From: Pseudomonadota bacterium
GTDB lineage: Bacteria > Pseudomonadota > Gammaproteobacteria > Xanthomonadales > Xanthomonadaceae
Assembly (NCBI GenBank): GCA_023423855.1
Contig: JAFAEU010000266.1
Coordinates: forward strand, 1-7,089
Length of the DNA stretch: 7,089 nt
Direction: 5' to 3'
Part shown: piece after piece, positions 1 to 6,743 of the stretch
Layout of the letters: every line of letters starts with the position of its first letter
Numbering within the stretch: position 1 is the stretch's first letter
Made by a program: the position numbers and the translations under genes
The notes under the pieces: generated by a model
What the model was told of the DNA's origin: nothing
Database searches by the model: none
The model's input: the letters and a program-made list of their open reading frames with translations, nothing else

Positions 1-22
1 GATCAGGACAGGCCCGCGGGCC

Positions 23-30
23 GGAGGGGA
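23..30 (+). promoter_or_regulatory. Strong Shine-Dalgarno site of exbB
   Basis: The purine run GGAGGGGA lies 4 bases before the GTG at 35 (7 bases counted from the GGAGG core). It decides the start: the GTG at 31 is out of the ExbB frame, and the next in-frame GTG at 47 would be too far away. Confidence 0.75.
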
Positions 31-34
31 GTGC

Positions 35-712
35 GTGCTCGAACTGGTGAAAGCCGGCGGCTGGCCGATGATTCCGTTGCTGCTGCTGTCGGCGGTTGGG
101 CTGGCGATCATCGTCGAGCGCTTCTGGGCGCTGCGCCGCAAGGCCGTGCTGCCGCCGGGCCTGGGGCAGGAAGTCCGCGCCTGGGCCGCCAGGGGCAAGC
201 TCGATCCGGCACACATCGATTCGCTGCGCCGCAACTCGCCGCTGGGTGCCCTGCTGGCCGCGGCGCTCGACGTGCGCCATCGCCCGCGCGAGGAGATCCG
301 CGAGCGGGTCGAGGACGTCGGCCGCCACATCGCGCACCGCATGGAACGCTTCCTCAACGCGCTCGGCACCATCGCCGGGGCCGGTCCGCTGCTGGGCCTG
401 TTCGGCACCGTGGTCGGCATGATCCAGATGTTCCTCGGCGTGATGGACCACGGCGTCGGCGACGTCAACCAGCTCGCCGGCGGCATCGGCAAGGCGCTGG
501 TATGCGCCGCCGCCGGCATGATCGTGGCGGTGCCGGCGCTGATCTTCCATCGCTGGTTCCGCGCCCGCATCGACGGCTACATCGTCGACATGGAGCACGA
601 GGCGATCCAGCTGATGGACGTGATCGACCCGCGCGCACGCCGCGCCGCCGCCGCGGTCGCCGCGTTCTCCCAGTCCGACGCGCCCAACGGCGCGCAGGTC
701 ACACAAGGCTGA
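35..712 (+). CDS. exbB: MotA/TolQ/ExbB proton channel family protein
   Basis: This is a 225-residue inner-membrane protein of the ExbB/TolQ family, which with ExbD forms a motor that uses the proton gradient to energise envelope processes. Three hydrophobic segments fit the family: about residues 12-28, 114-135 and 150-171. The large cytoplasmic loop lies between the first two. The family motif is clear at residues 121-130 (GLFGTVVGMI), and the third helix carries a GGIGKAL...GMIVAVPA pattern (149-168). Length is typical. The GTG start at 35 is chosen because the mature family begins just before the first helix and a strong ribosome site precedes it. exbD follows after 3 bp, so the two are almost certainly co-transcribed. 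No tonB or tolA is in the window, so the partner is unknown. TolQ is the alternative name, but the location beside msbA/lpxK favours the ExbB-like set found in other gammaproteobacteria. Confidence 0.92.
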   Translation: MLELVKAGGWPMIPLLLLSAVGLAIIVERFWALRRKAVLPPGLGQEVRAWAARGKLDPAHIDSLRRNSPLGALLAAALDVRHRPREEIRERVEDVGRHIAHRMERFLNALGTIAGAGPLLGLFGTVVGMIQMFLGVMDHGVGDVNQLAGGIGKALVCAAAGMIVAVPALIFHRWFRARIDGYIVDMEHEAIQLMDVIDPRARRAAAAVAAFSQSDAPNGAQVTQG

Positions 713-715
713 TCG

Positions 716-1147
716 ATGCGCATCCGCGACCGCCGCGCCGAGGACGTGCCCGAGATCAACCTGGTGCCGCTGATCGACGTCATCCTGGTGCTGATCATCT
801 TCTTCGTGATCACCACCACTTTCGACGCCCGCTCGGTACTGAAGCTGGAGCTGCCGCGCGCCGGCGGCGAGCCCAACGATGCGCAGTCGAACTCGCTGAG
901 CCTGCTGATCAACGCCGACGGCCGCTACTTCGTCGACGACCGCGAGGCGCTGCGCACCGACGTCGAATCGCTCAAGCGCACCATCGTCGAGGTCGCGGGC
1001 GAGGACCGCGAGCGCACCGTGCTGCTGCGCGCCGACGCGAGCACGCCCTGGCAGGCGGTGGTGACGGCCTACGACGCGCTGGGCCAGCTCGGCTTCAGGC
1101 GCATCGCCAACGCCACCGCGCCGGAGCAGCCGGCCGCCGCGCAATGA
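716..1147 (+). CDS. exbD: ExbD/TolR family biopolymer transport protein
   Basis: This 143-residue protein is the ExbD/TolR partner of the preceding ExbB. It has a short charged cytoplasmic N-terminus and one transmembrane helix at about residues 17-36. The rest is a periplasmic domain. The helix carries the family motif INLVPLIDVILVLIIFF, and Asp21 aligns with the membrane aspartate (Asp25 of E. coli ExbD) needed for proton use. The C-terminal part keeps the typical LLRAD...PWQAVV.A.D.L..LGF pattern (103-127). The ATG at 716 follows the exbB stop by 3 bp, with a modest AAGG ribosome site at 705-708. msbA begins 10 bp after its stop. The start is well supported because the cytoplasmic tail length is normal. 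It presumably acts with ExbB in the inner membrane; what it energises cannot be read from the sequence. Confidence 0.94.
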   Translation: MRIRDRRAEDVPEINLVPLIDVILVLIIFFVITTTFDARSVLKLELPRAGGEPNDAQSNSLSLLINADGRYFVDDREALRTDVESLKRTIVEVAGEDRERTVLLRADASTPWQAVVTAYDALGQLGFRRIANATAPEQPAAAQ

Positions 1148-1157
1148 GGATCGTCCG

Positions 1158-2912
1158 ATGAGCACGGACGCGCAGGGCGCCTGGCCGATCTACCGGCGCC
1201 TGCTCGGCCACGCCTGGGTCTACTGGCCGTTCCTGCTGGTCGCGATGCTGGCGATGATCGTCGAGGCGCTCGCCGGCGCCGCGTTCGTGTGGCTGATGGA
1301 GCCGCTGACCAACGACGGTTTCGTCGATCCGAAGCCGGAGATGGCGCTGGTGCTGCCGCTGTCGATCATCGGCCTGTTCCTGCTGCGCGGGCTGGCGACC
1401 TTCGCCACCGACTACGGCATGGCCCGCGTCGGCCGCAGCGTGGTGCGCGACCTGCGCGAACGGGTGCTGGGCAAGTACCTGCGCCTGCCGAGCGCGCGCT
1501 TCGACACCGAGGCGGTGCCGGCGATGGTCAGCCGCCTGAACTTCGACACCGAGCAGGTCACCCAGGCCAGCTCCGACGCGCTCAAGGCAATCCTGACCGA
1601 CGGCCTGACCGTGCTGTTCCTGTTCGGACTGATGCTGTACACGAGCGTCAAGGTGACACTGGCGATGATCCTGATCGCGCCGCTGATCGGCCTGCTGGTC
1701 TGGTACGTCGGCGGCCGCTACCGGAAGATCAGCCGCGGCATCCAGGACGGGATGGGCGCGCTCGCCGCCAGCGCCGAGCAGTCGCTGGCGGCGCAGCAGG
1801 ACGTGAAGGTGTACGGCGCGCAGGACTTCGAGCGGGCGCGCTATTCGACCTTCGCCAACCGCATCCTTCGCCTGAACATGAAGGTCGAGACCACGCGCGC
1901 GGCGTCTTCGGCGCTGGTGCAGATCCTCGCCGCGCTGGCGCTGGCGGCGATCGTCTGGGTCTCGGTCCACGAGGCGCTCGAGGGGCGCCTCAATCCCGGC
2001 CAGTTCGTGCAGCTGATGACCGCGATGATGGGCATCATCCCCTCGCTGCGCCGGATCACCAACGTGCAGAGCGTGATCGGCCGCGGTGTCGCGGCGGCCG
2101 AGCGACTGTTCGCCGTGCTCGACTCGCAGGAGGAGAAGGACACCGGCACGGCCGCGCTGGCGCGCGCGCGAGGCGAGCTCGTGTTCGACAGGGTCTCGCT
2201 GCGCTACGAGCGCGACGCCGATCGGTATGCGCTGCAGGACATCAGCTTCACCGCCGCGCCGGGCACGGTGACCGCGATCGTCGGCCGCTCCGGCAGCGGC
2301 AAGACCAGCCTGGTGCGGCTGGTGCCGCGCTTCTACGAACCGAGCTCGGGCACGATCACGCTCGACGGCGTGCCCCTCGACGACTACCGCCTGGCCGACC
2401 TGCGCAGGCAGATCGCGCTGGTCGGGCAGCGGGTGATGCTGTTCGACGACAGCATCGCCGCGAACATCGCCTATGCCAGCGACGCCGACGCGCAGGCGCT
2501 GCGCGCCGCCGCCGAGGCCGCGAACGCCTGGGAGTTCATCGAACGCCTGCCGCAGGGCCTGGACACGCCGATCGGCGAGAACGGCGCGATGCTCTCCGGC
2601 GGCCAGCGCCAGCGGCTGGCGATCGCGCGCGCGATCCTGCGCGATGCGCCGATCCTGGTCCTGGACGAGGCCACCGCCGCGCTCGACACCGAATCCGAAC
2701 GCCTCGTGCAGGAAGCGCTGAACCGGCTGATGCCCGACCGCACCACGCTCGTCATCGCCCACCGGCTCTCGACCATCGAGCACGCCGACCAGGTGCTGGT
2801 GCTCGACCAGGGGCGGCTGGTGGAGCGGGGCACCCACGCGCAACTGCTGGCGCAGGGTGGCCTGTACGCGCACCTGCACCGCATGCAGTTCCGCGAGGCG
2901 GACGGCGCATGA
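1158..2912 (+). CDS. msbA: Lipid A export ABC transporter, permease/ATP-binding protein MsbA
   Basis: This 584-residue half-transporter fuses a six-helix membrane domain (about residues 20-310) to an ATPase domain (about 340-580). As a homodimer, MsbA flips core-lipid A from the cytoplasmic to the periplasmic face of the inner membrane. The ATPase motifs are all intact: Walker A GRSGSGKT at 376-383, the Q-loop glutamine at 424, the signature LSGGQRQR at 479-486, Walker B ILVLDE at 499-504 with catalytic Glu504, and the switch histidine His535. The intracellular loop pattern F..N.....[11 protein letters not shown] before the fifth helix also fits MsbA. Length matches E. coli MsbA (582). The start is the ATG at 1158, with GAGGA at 1146-1150 overlapping the exbD stop. 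The neighbouring lpxK, which overlaps by ATGA, settles the role as MsbA rather than a drug or peptide exporter of the same fold. Confidence 0.97.
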   Translation: MSTDAQGAWPIYRRLLGHAWVYWPFLLVAMLAMIVEALAGAAFVWLMEPLTNDGFVDPKPEMALVLPLSIIGLFLLRGLATFATDYGMARVGRSVVRDLRERVLGKYLRLPSARFDTEAVPAMVSRLNFDTEQVTQASSDALKAILTDGLTVLFLFGLMLYTSVKVTLAMILIAPLIGLLVWYVGGRYRKISRGIQDGMGALAASAEQSLAAQQDVKVYGAQDFERARYSTFANRILRLNMKVETTRAASSALVQILAALALAAIVWVSVHEALEGRLNPGQFVQLMTAMMGIIPSLRRITNVQSVIGRGVAAAERLFAVLDSQEEKDTGTAALARARGELVFDRVSLRYERDADRYALQDISFTAAPGTVTAIVGRSGSGKTSLVRLVPRFYEPSSGTITLDGVPLDDYRLADLRRQIALVGQRVMLFDDSIAANIAYASDADAQALRAAAEAANAWEFIERLPQGLDTPIGENGAMLSGGQRQRLAIARAILRDAPILVLDEATAALDTESERLVQEALNRLMPDRTTLVIAHRLSTIEHADQVLVLDQGRLVERGTHAQLLAQGGLYAHLHRMQFREADGA

Positions 2913-3910
2913 ACCGGCAGGCAGGCAAGGTCCCGCGGCACTGGTACGACGGCGCGCCTGTGCCGCTGCCCGCGCGCCTGCTCTCGGGCCTGTACGGCGC
3001 CGTCGCCGGCCTGCGCCGCGACCTGTACCGCAAGGGCCTGCTGCGGCAGAAGCGCGTCGAGCGTCCGGTGGTGGTGGTCGGCAACCTCGTCGCCGGCGGC
3101 AGCGGCAAGACGCCGCTGACGATCGCGCTGGTCGAACGCCTGCAGGCGGTCGGATGGACGCCCGGCGTCGCCAGCCGCGGCTACGGACGGCGCGACGCGG
3201 GCACGCCGCGCTGGGTCGATGCATCCACCGATCCCGACCTCGGCGGCGACGAGCCCGTGCTGATCGCGCGGCGCACCGGCGCGAAGCTGCGCGTGGACGG
3301 CGACCGTGTCGCCGCCGCGCGCGCGCTGATCGCCGAAGGCTGCGACATCGTGCTCTGCGACGACGGACTGCAGCACTACCGGCTGGCGCGCGACATCGAG
3401 ATCGAGGTGATCGACGGCCGCCGCCGCTACGGCAACGGCCGCCTGCTGCCGGCCGGACCGCTGCGCGAGCCGCCCTCGCGCGGCGAAGGCTGCGACTTCC
3501 GCGTGCTCAATGCCGGCAACAGCACCGACCTCGTCGCCGGCTTCGGTGAATGGCCGATGTGGCTGGAGCCGGGCCAGGCGGTGCCGCTGCTCGGCGGCCG
3601 CGGCAAGCCGCTGGCGACGTTTGCGGGCCAGCGCGTGCACGCCGTCGCGGGCATCGGCGACCCCGAGCGTTTCTTCGCCCTGCTGCGCGAACACGGGATC
3701 GCCGTGGTGCCGCACGCCTTCGCCGACCATCACCGCTACGTCGCCGAGGACCTGCGTTTCGGCAGCGACCTGCCGGTGCTGATGACCGAGAAGGATGCGG
3801 TCAAGTGCGCCGCGTTCGCCGGCGAGCGCCATTTCAGCGTCGGCATCGACGCACGGCTGCCGGAGGCGTTCTGGATCGCGCTGCTCGACCGGATCGGAAG
3901 GCCGGGGTAG
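2909..3910 (+). CDS. lpxK: Tetraacyldisaccharide 4'-kinase LpxK
   Basis: This 333-residue enzyme phosphorylates the 4' position of disaccharide-1-phosphate to give lipid IVA, the sixth step of the lipid A (Raetz) pathway, at the cytoplasmic face of the inner membrane. The P-loop AGGSGKTP is at residues 62-69. The family's acidic motifs follow: GGDEP at 112-116, then CDDGLQHY at 150-157. A DHHRY motif is at 273-277 and TEKDAVK at 293-299. By family knowledge, the Asp of GDE and a His of DHH probably form the catalytic dyad described for Aquifex LpxK. The N-terminal segment (about 19-37) is amphipathic and is the expected membrane anchor. Its ATG overlaps the msbA stop (ATGA), with GAGG at 2895-2898, so translation is probably coupled. 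The TAG stop at 3908-3910 is followed 23 bp later by the end of a convergent gene. Confidence 0.97.
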   Translation: MNRQAGKVPRHWYDGAPVPLPARLLSGLYGAVAGLRRDLYRKGLLRQKRVERPVVVVGNLVAGGSGKTPLTIALVERLQAVGWTPGVASRGYGRRDAGTPRWVDASTDPDLGGDEPVLIARRTGAKLRVDGDRVAAARALIAEGCDIVLCDDGLQHYRLARDIEIEVIDGRRRYGNGRLLPAGPLREPPSRGEGCDFRVLNAGNSTDLVAGFGEWPMWLEPGQAVPLLGGRGKPLATFAGQRVHAVAGIGDPERFFALLREHGIAVVPHAFADHHRYVAEDLRFGSDLPVLMTEKDAVKCAAFAGERHFSVGIDARLPEAFWIALLDRIGRPG

Positions 3911-3933
3911 CGTTTCGCAGGCCGGCGGCGGCT

Positions 3934-5343
3934 TCACCTCTTCCGGCGCGTGCCCCTTCCTCCGGTCTCGCGCCGGAAGCAACCTTCGGACAGGTTGATC
4001 CAGAGGTTGAACCCGTCCACCGCCACGACATCCTGGCAGCCGTCGCCGTTGACGTCGCCGACGGCCGTGGAGTTGGACTGGTCGTATGGCGGGGGCAACG
4101 CGCTGGACACGCCTTCGCCCACGATCAGCCGTCCATCGCGTTGCTCGACGAAGGCGGCTTCCAGGCCCGGGCCCATGTACGCGCTGATGAAAATGTCGTC
4201 ATTGCCGTCCCTGTCGAAGTCGGCGACAGTGAAGGCAGAGGGGCCGCCGCCGGGAAGCGCAACTTCCCGCGTGATGAACGGCGGCCCGCCACTGCCGGGG
4301 TTCCCGTACAGCACATGGAACAGGGCAGGGACACGCCGAGTGGTCGATACGGCCAAGTCGGTGCGTCCGTCGCCATTGAAATCCCCTGCCGACATCCCCC
4401 GGTCGCTCAGGTCGAGCCCATAAGGCAGGCCGTCCACGTTGTCAGGCATCGGGTAGCTCTCGGGAAGGCCGAAGCCGTCGACGCCGTCGTGCGGGAAGAT
4501 CAACAGTTCGGCCACGTCATGGTCGCGAAGTACCAGCAGGTCCGCGAAGCCATCGCCGTTGACGTCCGCGACTTTCAGGTCCACCCAGCCATCGCCCATC
4601 AGATCGGTCCCCGACAGATGCACGAAGCCGCCGGCCCCGTCACCGAGCAGCAGGGACAGGTGCCTGTCCCCCAGACAGGCGGCGTCGGGATTGCCATCGA
4701 GGTCGATGTCGACGAGGGCCATGCGTGAGCATCCCCCTGCACCAGCTGGTTCCACGATGGTGAAGCCGGATCCGGGCACGTACTTCAGGATCAGGAAGCC
4801 CGAGCCCGTCGCCAGCAATACATCCTTGCGCCCGTCATGGTCGATGTCGACGACCGCCGTGGTGACCTGGGTGGTGAACATGAAGCTGCGTGGATAGGGC
4901 AGTTCCAGTATCGGGAGCAAGGTACCGGAGGCCGACTGCCTGATCACCAGGAACCTGGTGGGTTTTCCCGTATCGGTGGTGCCGTTGAAACGGGCCGCCA
5001 TGACGATGTCATCGCGGCCGTCGCCATCGATGTCTCCGGACACCACGGATATCAGTTCGCCGCTGCTCGCGCCGATCGGGATCCACTGCCCGGGCAGGAA
5101 GCGGAACGCGCCGTCGCGGGCGGTCCGGGAATGCCAATCGACAGGTTCGGCCGCCGGAAAACCGGATGTCGCTGGTGCCGACGGCGATGGTGCAGGAACG
5201 GGATGCGAAGCATCCGCTTTCACAACAGGCCGTTGCGTGTCGGATGATGCCTGCGGGGGCAGGGCTGCCTGCATGCAGCCGCCCAACCACAGCAGAGGCA
5301 GCAGACATAGTGTTCGTACGGTCCGTGTCACGACGCTGCCCAT
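3934..5343 (-). CDS. FG-GAP/VCBS repeat lipoprotein, predicted seven-bladed beta-propeller
   Basis: This is a 469-residue predicted lipoprotein of unknown function. Residues 1-23 form a lipoprotein signal peptide: arginines at 7 and 10, a leucine-rich core, and a lipobox LGGC with Cys23 as the lipidated residue. Met24 at +2 does not suggest inner-membrane retention, so the outer membrane is likely. A proline/alanine/serine linker covers about 45-67. The rest holds seven calcium-loop motifs of the form DxDxDGxxD or DxNxDGxxD, starting at residues 104, 166, 212, 260, 321, 375 and 430. Spacing is 46-62 residues, as in integrin-like FG-GAP propellers. Cysteines 205/223 and 436/455 sit in pairs that could form disulfides. 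The C-terminus is a basic tail. The start ATG has a GGGGGAGAG ribosome site (5347-5355). It runs opposite to the flanking lipid A genes and is less GC-rich, which suggests later arrival. Roles in adhesion or surface binding are possible but unproven. Confidence 0.9.
   Translation of the reverse strand: MGSVVTRTVRTLCLLPLLWLGGCMQAALPPQASSDTQRPVVKADASHPVPAPSPSAPATSGFPAAEPVDWHSRTARDGAFRFLPGQWIPIGASSGELISVVSGDIDGDGRDDIVMAARFNGTTDTGKPTRFLVIRQSASGTLLPILELPYPRSFMFTTQVTTAVVDIDHDGRKDVLLATGSGFLILKYVPGSGFTIVEPAGAGGCSRMALVDIDLDGNPDAACLGDRHLSLLLGDGAGGFVHLSGTDLMGDGWVDLKVADVNGDGFADLLVLRDHDVAELLIFPHDGVDGFGLPESYPMPDNVDGLPYGLDLSDRGMSAGDFNGDGRTDLAVSTTRRVPALFHVLYGNPGSGGPPFITREVALPGGGPSAFTVADFDRDGNDDIFISAYMGPGLEAAFVEQRDGRLIVGEGVSSALPPPYDQSNSTAVGDVNGDGCQDVVAVDGFNLWINLSEGCFRRETGGRGTRRKR
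3940..3979. terminator. Perfect 11-bp inverted repeat between convergent gene ends
   Basis: CTTCCGGCGCG (3940-3950) and its exact reverse complement CGCGCCGGAAG (3969-3979) flank an 18-base loop. The repeat begins 29 bases after the lpxK stop and covers the last codons of the lipoprotein gene, encoding part of its basic tail. It could form an RNA stem at the 3' end of both convergent transcripts. Neither side has a clear T-run, so it is not a classical intrinsic terminator. A transcript-end stabiliser or a weak bidirectional terminator is the best guess. Confidence 0.4.
4030..5034 (-). repeat. Seven calcium-loop (FG-GAP/VCBS) protein repeats
   Basis: In gene order, the seven acidic loops are encoded at 5008-5034, 4822-4848, 4684-4710, 4540-4566, 4357-4383, 4195-4221 and 4030-4056. 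Each reads D-x-D/N-x-D-G-x-x-D followed by a hydrophobic strand. The repeated DNA pattern seen on the + strand (CCGTCGCC followed by GTTGAC or ATTGA) comes from these codons, not from a separate DNA repeat. The repeats have diverged between the loops, so this is an old internal repeat and not a recent tandem duplication. Confidence 0.85.
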
Positions 5344-5352
5344 CGTCTCTCC

Positions 5353-5375
5353 CCCGTCACGCGGCGCCTGACGGG
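5353..5375 (-). promoter_or_regulatory. Hairpin or operator abutting the lipoprotein gene ribosome site
   Basis: CCCGTCA (5353-5359) and TGACGGG (5369-5375) are a perfect 7-bp inverted repeat with a 9-base loop. On the lipoprotein mRNA the 3' arm of the stem supplies the first G residues of the GGGGGAGAG ribosome site, 9 bases before the ATG. It could hide the ribosome site or be a protein-binding operator. It may also be chance in GC-rich DNA. Confidence 0.3.
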
Positions 5376-5396
5376 CGACCGAGTCCTTTCCGGCGC

Positions 5397-5425
5397 ACGC
5401 TACTCCGGCGCCTGGCGGACTTCAA
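5397..5425 (-). promoter_or_regulatory. Weak sigma70-like promoter candidate for the lipoprotein gene
   Basis: On the minus strand, TTGAAG (5420-5425) and TAGCGT (5397-5402) are separated by 17 bases, upstream of the start at 5343. The -35 matches four of six consensus bases and the -10 only three, so this is a tentative call, made mainly because the divergent 133-bp gap must hold a promoter in this direction. Confidence 0.22.
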
Positions 5426-5464
5426 CAGGTGGCTCCCGGGGGAAGGCCGGCGCCCCCTCCATGC

Positions 5465-5470
5465 GACAAT
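5465..5470 (+). promoter_or_regulatory. Candidate -10 element of kdsB (leaderless start)
   Basis: GACAAT ends 6 bases before the kdsB ATG at 5477. It matches TATAAT at four positions. There is no GGAG-type ribosome site in front of that ATG. If it acts as a -10, transcription would begin at or next to the A of the ATG, giving a leaderless mRNA. No good -35 was found at 16-18 bases. Confidence 0.3.
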
Positions 5471-5476
5471 CGCGAC

Positions 5477-6247
5477 ATGGATTCCCCCGATTTCGTCGTC
5501 GCCATCCCCGCCCGCCACGACGCCACCCGCCTGCCGGGCAAGCCGCTGCGGCTGCTGGGCGGCGAGCCGCTGATCCTGCACGTCGCCCGCCGCGCGCTCG
5601 ACGCGGGGGCGCGCGAGGTCTGGGTCGCGGCCGACGACGAACGCATCGCGCGCGCACTCGACGGCAGCGGCGTGAACGTCGCGATGACGAAGACCACGCA
5701 CCAGTCCGGCACCGACCGCCTGGCCGAGTGCGCCGACATCGCCGGCTGGGACGACGACACCGCCGTGGTCAACCTGCAGGGCGACGAACCCTTCGCGCCG
5801 GCCGCCGGCATCCGCCGGGTCGCGCAGTTGCTCGCCGACGGCAGTGCCGGCATGGCCACGCTGGCCGAGCACATCACGCAGCCGTCGGTCCTGTTCGATC
5901 CGAACACGGTGAAGGTGGTGGTGGCCGACACCGGCCACGCCCTGTACTTCAGCCGCGCGCCGATCCCTTGGCACCGCGACGCGTTCTCGCGCGAGGGCGA
6001 GGTCAAGGTGCCGGGTGAGTGGCTGCGGCACATCGGCATCTATGCCTACCGCGCCGGCTTCCTGCGCCGCTTCTCGGCCATGCCGCCGGGGCGGCTGGAG
6101 CGGATCGAGTCGCTGGAGCAGCTGCGCGTGCTCGAAGCCGGCCTGCCGATCGCGGTGGCGCTGGCGCCCGAGCCCTTCCCGCAGGGCGTCGACACCCCGG
6201 AAGACCTGGCGCGGGCCGAGGCGATCCTCGGGGCCGCACATGGCTGA
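5477..6247 (+). CDS. kdsB: 3-deoxy-manno-octulosonate cytidylyltransferase (CMP-Kdo synthetase)
   Basis: This 256-residue cytoplasmic enzyme joins CTP and Kdo to give CMP-Kdo and pyrophosphate, activating the sugar for addition to lipid A. The sequence follows E. coli KdsB closely throughout. The nucleotide-binding motif [15 protein letters not shown] is at 10-24, [10 protein letters not shown] at 75-84, NLQGDEPF at 99-106, [11 protein letters not shown] at 155-165 and GVDTPEDL at 237-244. Asp103 and Asp239 correspond to the metal-binding Asp98 and Asp235 of the E. coli enzyme. The ATG at 5477 is chosen because it gives the family's normal N-terminus. An in-frame GTG at 5429 would add 16 unrelated residues and has no ribosome site. 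The gene is separated from lpxK by the reversed lipoprotein gene, so it probably has its own promoter in the 5344-5476 gap. Its stop overlaps the next gene by 8 bp. Confidence 0.97.
   Translation: MDSPDFVVAIPARHDATRLPGKPLRLLGGEPLILHVARRALDAGAREVWVAADDERIARALDGSGVNVAMTKTTHQSGTDRLAECADIAGWDDDTAVVNLQGDEPFAPAAGIRRVAQLLADGSAGMATLAEHITQPSVLFDPNTVKVVVADTGHALYFSRAPIPWHRDAFSREGEVKVPGEWLRHIGIYAYRAGFLRRFSAMPPGRLERIESLEQLRVLEAGLPIAVALAPEPFPQGVDTPEDLARAEAILGAAHG
6216..6231 (+). promoter_or_regulatory. Hairpin at the kdsB-phosphatase junction
   Basis: CCGAGG (6216-6221) and CCTCGG (6226-6231) form a perfect 6-bp stem with a 4-base loop, inside the last codons of kdsB. The 3' arm overlaps the GGGG at 6230-6233 that is the only ribosome-site candidate of the phosphatase gene. 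Ribosomes finishing kdsB would open the stem, which fits translational coupling. This is inference from the sequence only. Confidence 0.35.
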
Positions 6248-6734
6248 GCCGCTGCGCCTGCTGGTCGTCTGCCTCGGCAACATCTGCCGCTCGCCGCTGG
6301 CCGAGGGCGTGCTGCGCCAGCGCATCGTCGAGGCCGGGCTCGAACGCCGCATCCTGGTCGACTCCGCCGGCACCGGCGGCTGGCACGCCGGCGAGCCGCC
6401 GGACCGCCGGTCCATCGCGAACGCCGCCCGCCACGGCGTCGACATCTCCGGCCTGCGCGCCCGCAAGCTGCGCGCCGCCGACTACCGCGACTTCCACTGG
6501 CTGCTGTGCGCCGACCGCGACAACCTCGCCGACGTGCGCAGCCGCGCGCCGGCCGACGCCACCGCCCGCAGCGCGCTGCTGCTGGACTGGGCGGGACTGG
6601 GGCAGGGCGCCGAGGTGCCGGACCCGTACACCGGTGGCCCCGACGACTTCGAGCAGGTCTGGCGGCTGGTGGATAGCGCCGCCCGCGCCATCGTCGCCGG
6701 CGTAGCGGCGCGGACGCTGGCGATTGACGCATAA
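6240..6734 (+). CDS. Low-molecular-weight protein tyrosine phosphatase
   Basis: This 164-residue protein belongs to the low-molecular-weight phosphotyrosine phosphatase family. The P-loop [10 protein letters not shown] is near the N-terminus, with nucleophile Cys11 and Arg17 in the C-X5-R pattern; Cys16 is the usual second cysteine. Asp128 in DPYTGG (128-133) is the expected general acid. [17 protein letters not shown] (42-58) is a further family signature. All catalytic residues are present, so the enzyme should be active. Arsenate reductases share this fold, but the DPY motif and neighbours favour a phosphatase. Bacterial relatives such as Wzb and Etp act on tyrosine kinases that control surface polysaccharide. 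No kinase gene is in this window, so the substrate is unknown. The ATG lies within the end of kdsB (8-bp overlap), so the two are co-transcribed and probably translationally coupled. A comparable kdsB-phosphatase pair is known in Pseudomonas. Confidence 0.93.
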   Translation: MAEPLRLLVVCLGNICRSPLAEGVLRQRIVEAGLERRILVDSAGTGGWHAGEPPDRRSIANAARHGVDISGLRARKLRAADYRDFHWLLCADRDNLADVRSRAPADATARSALLLDWAGLGQGAEVPDPYTGGPDDFEQVWRLVDSAARAIVAGVAARTLAIDA

Positions 6735-6735
6735 T
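6730..6735 (+). promoter_or_regulatory. Candidate -10 element of the thioredoxin-like gene
   Basis: CATAAT matches TATAAT at five of six positions and ends 8 bases before the ATG at 6744. It overlaps the phosphatase stop codon. No ribosome site precedes that ATG. As for kdsB, this would give a leaderless or nearly leaderless mRNA. No convincing -35 was seen at the usual distance. Confidence 0.35.
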
Positions 6736-6743
6736 CGGTCCAC

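Noticed and set aside
11..22. 12-bp perfect palindrome GGCCCGCGGGCC before exbB
   Set aside because: Short and wholly G/C; easily expected by chance at this composition, with too little upstream sequence to judge a terminator or operator.
1289..2908. The lpxK frame stays open for 540 codons upstream, inside msbA
   Set aside because: The translation is low-complexity Arg/Ala/Gly-rich sequence and msbA is intact in its own frame. It is a shadow frame, not a fusion with LpxK.
1095..3224. 709-codon open frame on the minus strand, antisense to msbA and lpxK
   Set aside because: GC-rich coding DNA commonly leaves antisense frames open. The translation is Arg/Ala/His/Gln-rich with no recognisable domain, and the + strand genes are certain.
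2471..3982. 503-codon minus-strand open frame across lpxK and the convergent junction
   Set aside because: No domain or ribosome site; it overlaps lpxK and the end of the lipoprotein gene in another frame.
3550..4728. 392-codon + strand open frame antisense to the lipoprotein gene
   Set aside because: Its apparent repeats (VAVDV..., AIEVDV...) are the complement of the calcium-loop codons. The minus-strand reading has a signal peptide, lipobox and intact motifs.
5363..5454. Three GGCGCC palindromes at 5363, 5407 and 5449, about 43 bp apart
   Set aside because: Six-base G/C palindromes are frequent here and the flanks do not match, so regular spacing is probably coincidence.
5429..5476. Upstream in-frame GTG start for kdsB
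   Set aside because: It adds 16 Pro/Gly-rich residues not found in the family and has no ribosome site.
5357..6466. 369-codon minus-strand open frame antisense to kdsB
   Set aside because: kdsB is unmistakable on the + strand and the antisense translation has no family features.
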